In this document: piece by piece, positions 6,089 to 7,121 of the stretch | Numbering within the stretch: the first letter of the stretch is position 1 | Layout of the letters: each line of letters starts with the position of its first letter | NCBI GenBank assembly: GCA_029856055.1 | Contig: JAHQWF010000032.1 | Location: forward strand, 1 to 7,121 | Direction of reading: 5' to 3' | Length of the DNA stretch: 7,121 bases | Source: Candidatus Njordarchaeota archaeon | GTDB taxonomy: Archaea; Asgardarchaeota; Njordarchaeia; Njordarchaeales; Njordarchaeaceae | Made by a program: the position numbers and the translations under genes | The notes under the pieces: generated by a model | The model's input: the letters and a program-made list of their open reading frames with translations, nothing else | Databases searched by the model: none | Told to the model about the DNA's origin: nothing

Positions 6089-6685
6089 TTATATTAATGT
6101 TAGACCGATTAAGAAGGCTACGACTGCTGAGAATAGGCCTATTAAGAACCCAGATATTAATTGCTTTATTGTATGTATTCTCAATTTGATTCTTGTCCAG
6201 CCTATTATTGGTGTTAGAATTAGTGATAAGAGTAATAGTAAGTTGTCATATAAAGCTACTAGGGTAATTGGGGCAACAAAGCCTCCCACATGAATACTAG
6301 GTTTTGACCATACGTTCCCAATGACTATTAGCAAAGAGAAAACCACATACATAACATTGATTGCAATAAGAAACTCACTAACAACTGTTCTGGGTTCTAT
6401 GGAATTAAAATAAATAATCCCGGCCAAATAACTAATTAATCCCACAAATACAAACGGGATTCTCTCTATTGCACTTAACTTGCTTGGATTCTTCTTTTTT
6501 ATCATGGAATACATCAAAACTGGTCCCCATGGAAGAAGATACAAGAAAATTAGTACACCAATAATTATGTTCATCGAGACAAAGTTTCTATATTTGTTTA
6601 GATAGTACAATAGCACATATCCACAAACCCATGGAGCACTAAAGACATTAGTTATCACTTTTGCCAAGTTATCAGGCACTTCCAC
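6089..6685 (-). CDS. small PAP2-superfamily-like membrane protein
   Basis: The 198-residue protein has about six membrane segments (near 15-29, 38-60, 76-93, 103-124, 134-160, 176-197). Its second half carries PAP2 phosphatase-like motifs: SKPSIHVGG (127-135) with S130 and H132 in place of the classic SGH, and TRIKLRIHTIKQLISG (164-179) with R165, H171 five residues on, and Q175 where the classic motif has Asp. KLSAIERIP (69-77) with R75 may be the first motif. Known PAP2 proteins remove phosphate from lipid phosphates or polyprenyl diphosphates at the membrane. This H..Q form, known in PAP2-like proteins, need not share that activity. The start is GTG 6685; an in-frame stop lies three codons upstream, so no longer start exists. 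A second in-frame GTG two codons on (6677-6679) is possible. Upstream AAGGG is a weak Shine-Dalgarno. It is divergent from the gene at 6880. Confidence 0.75.
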   Translation of the reverse strand: MEVPDNLAKVITNVFSAPWVCGYVLLYYLNKYRNFVSMNIIIGVLIFLYLLPWGPVLMYSMIKKKNPSKLSAIERIPFVFVGLISYLAGIIYFNSIEPRTVVSEFLIAINVMYVVFSLLIVIGNVWSKPSIHVGGFVAPITLVALYDNLLLLLSLILTPIIGWTRIKLRIHTIKQLISGFLIGLFSAVVAFLIGLTLI

Positions 6686-6736
6686 TATCCCTTACTTTAA
6701 ATGAATGTTTATGAATGTCATTTCTTTAGAATTTCT

Positions 6737-6759
6737 TAATATTTAACTTTATTTATACC
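6737..6759 (-). promoter_or_regulatory. candidate promoter of the PAP2-like gene
   Basis: Read on the minus strand, GGTATAAATAAA (6748-6759) is a good TATA box and would start transcription near 6728, leaving a leader of about 43 bases. AAATATTAA (6737-6745) is a second candidate with a leader near 30 bases. I cannot choose between them. Confidence 0.35.
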
Positions 6760-6786
6760 TAGTTCATAATTGACGAGGCATTCATC

Positions 6787-6820
6787 ATCAAGATATATAT
6801 TGATAAAATGTACATTTTAT
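6787..6820. promoter_or_regulatory. two adjacent 18-bp dyads, candidate operator in the divergent intergenic region
   Basis: ATAAAATGTACATTTTAT (6803-6820) is a perfect 18-bp palindrome. Immediately before it, sharing two bases, 6787-6804 (ATCAA, eight AT-rich bases, TTGAT) is an 18-bp dyad with one mismatched pair in nine. Their centres are 16 bp apart. They lie between the starts of two divergent membrane-protein genes, about 60 bp downstream of the plus gene's ATG reading leftwards and 102 bp from the other start, a natural place for a dimeric regulator. The two dyads do not share sequence, so they need not bind the same protein. Confidence 0.4.
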
Positions 6821-6853
6821 ACTGAGAAACTCATTAATATGTTTTTTTCTATC

Positions 6854-6861
6854 GGTTATAG
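6854..6861 (+). promoter_or_regulatory. candidate TATA box for the gene at 6880
   Basis: GGTTATAG at 6854-6861 is about 22-26 bases before the ATG at 6880, the spacing expected for a leaderless archaeal message. That fits the lack of a Shine-Dalgarno sequence there. TTAATAT at 6834-6840 and TTTTATA inside the palindrome (6815-6821) are alternatives with longer leaders. Confidence 0.3.
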
Positions 6862-6879
6862 AGCATTGCAATATCCTGC

Positions 6880-7064
6880 ATGAGAGTTAGTGTGGTGAGG
6901 TATTTGGATAAAAGAGAAAAAATTCTGTATCTCTTATTTTTCACGGCGTTATCAATTCTTTTAAGAACAGTTAGCGAGCCTTATTTAGGAGCTTATCTGG
7001 ATAAAACGGGTTTATATTTAACAGCCTATTTTCTTGGGCTTTACTGGTGTGTGTTTGCTTCAAT
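6880..7064 (+). CDS. N-terminal fragment of a membrane protein (3' end lost at contig end)
   Basis: Sixty-one natural codons are present. After a basic N-terminus (MRVSVVRYLDKREK) come two likely membrane segments, about 15-31 and 47-61, joined by a loop containing EPYLGAYLDKTG. The layout (short basic start, helix, loop with a proline and an acidic residue, second helix) resembles the beginning of major facilitator transporters, but 61 residues are too few to assign a family. The ATG at 6880 is preferred as a leaderless start; GTG 6892, GTG 6895 or TTG 6904 are alternatives. The frame stays open through 7065-7121, but that part is adapter and must not be counted as protein. Confidence 0.55.
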
Positions 7065-7121
7065 CTGTCTCTTATACACATCTCCGAGCCCCACGAGACG
7101 TAGAGGAATCTCGTATGCCGT
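7065..7121 (+). other. Illumina Nextera adapter (sequencing artefact, not genomic)
   Basis: 7065-7083 is exactly the Tn5 mosaic end CTGTCTCTTATACACATCT. 7084-7099 is the Nextera read-2 adapter (CCGAGCCCACGAGAC) with one extra C. 7100-7107 is GTAGAGGA, which I recall as the i7 index N712. 7108-7121 (ATCTCGTATGCCGT) is the start of the P7 flow-cell sequence. The order and joints are those of a read running off a short insert into the adapter, so the assembly was built from untrimmed reads. Translated in the gene's frame it gives CLLYTSPSP, a peptide typical of this contamination. Confidence 0.98.

Noticed and set aside
6701..6718. ATGAATGT repeated with a two-base spacer
   Set aside because: Two short copies only, in AT-rich leader sequence; too small to support an operator or repeat call.
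7065..7121. Tn5 mosaic end as evidence of a natural Tn5-type transposon
   Set aside because: The mosaic end is followed by the read-2 adapter, index and P7 sequence, which exist only in sequencing libraries.

Overview
The window looks like an AT-rich archaeal contig end, most likely from an uncultivated member of the Thermoproteota (TACK) side of the tree. The support is indirect: arginine is mostly AGA/AGG and isoleucine often ATA, start codons include GTG and TTG, TATA-like boxes and T-runs fit archaeal promoters and terminators, and the serine hydroxymethyltransferase and ThyX are of archaeal type. There is no rRNA or other marker to fix the lineage. The last 57 bases are not genomic: they are Illumina Nextera adapter sequence, so the natural DNA ends at about 7064.

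Layout. 2-67 is the possible tail of an upstream gene, followed by a T-run. 189-2990 is a three-gene plus-strand operon: an FAD-linked 2-hydroxyacid dehydrogenase of the GlcD type, a short protein with two [4Fe-4S] motifs, and a CCG-domain protein. The last two correspond to the halves of GlcF, or to separate HdrC-like and HdrB-like subunits. Together they probably oxidise D-lactate, glycolate or a similar 2-hydroxyacid and pass the electrons on through Fe-S clusters. 3086-5947 is a second, tightly overlapping operon: serine hydroxymethyltransferase (glyA), flavin-dependent thymidylate synthase (thyX) and a polytopic membrane protein with some resemblance to ECF transporter S components. GlyA makes the methylene-pterin/folate that ThyX uses to methylate dUMP, so the first two genes form a dTMP-synthesis pair; the role of the third is open.

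5948-6088 is a gene-free gap between convergent genes. 6089-6685 (minus) encodes a small PAP2-superfamily-like membrane protein. It is divergent from a truncated membrane-protein gene starting at 6880. The 194-base gap between them holds a perfect 18-bp palindrome next to a near-perfect one, the best operator candidate in the window.

I found no mobile element, CRISPR array, RNA gene or clear undescribed system. The points most worth a second look are the adapter at the end, the ThyX with its two usual signature histidines replaced, the split GlcF with a cysteine-poor first CCG half, the membrane protein coupled to thyX, and the paired dyads at 6787-6820.
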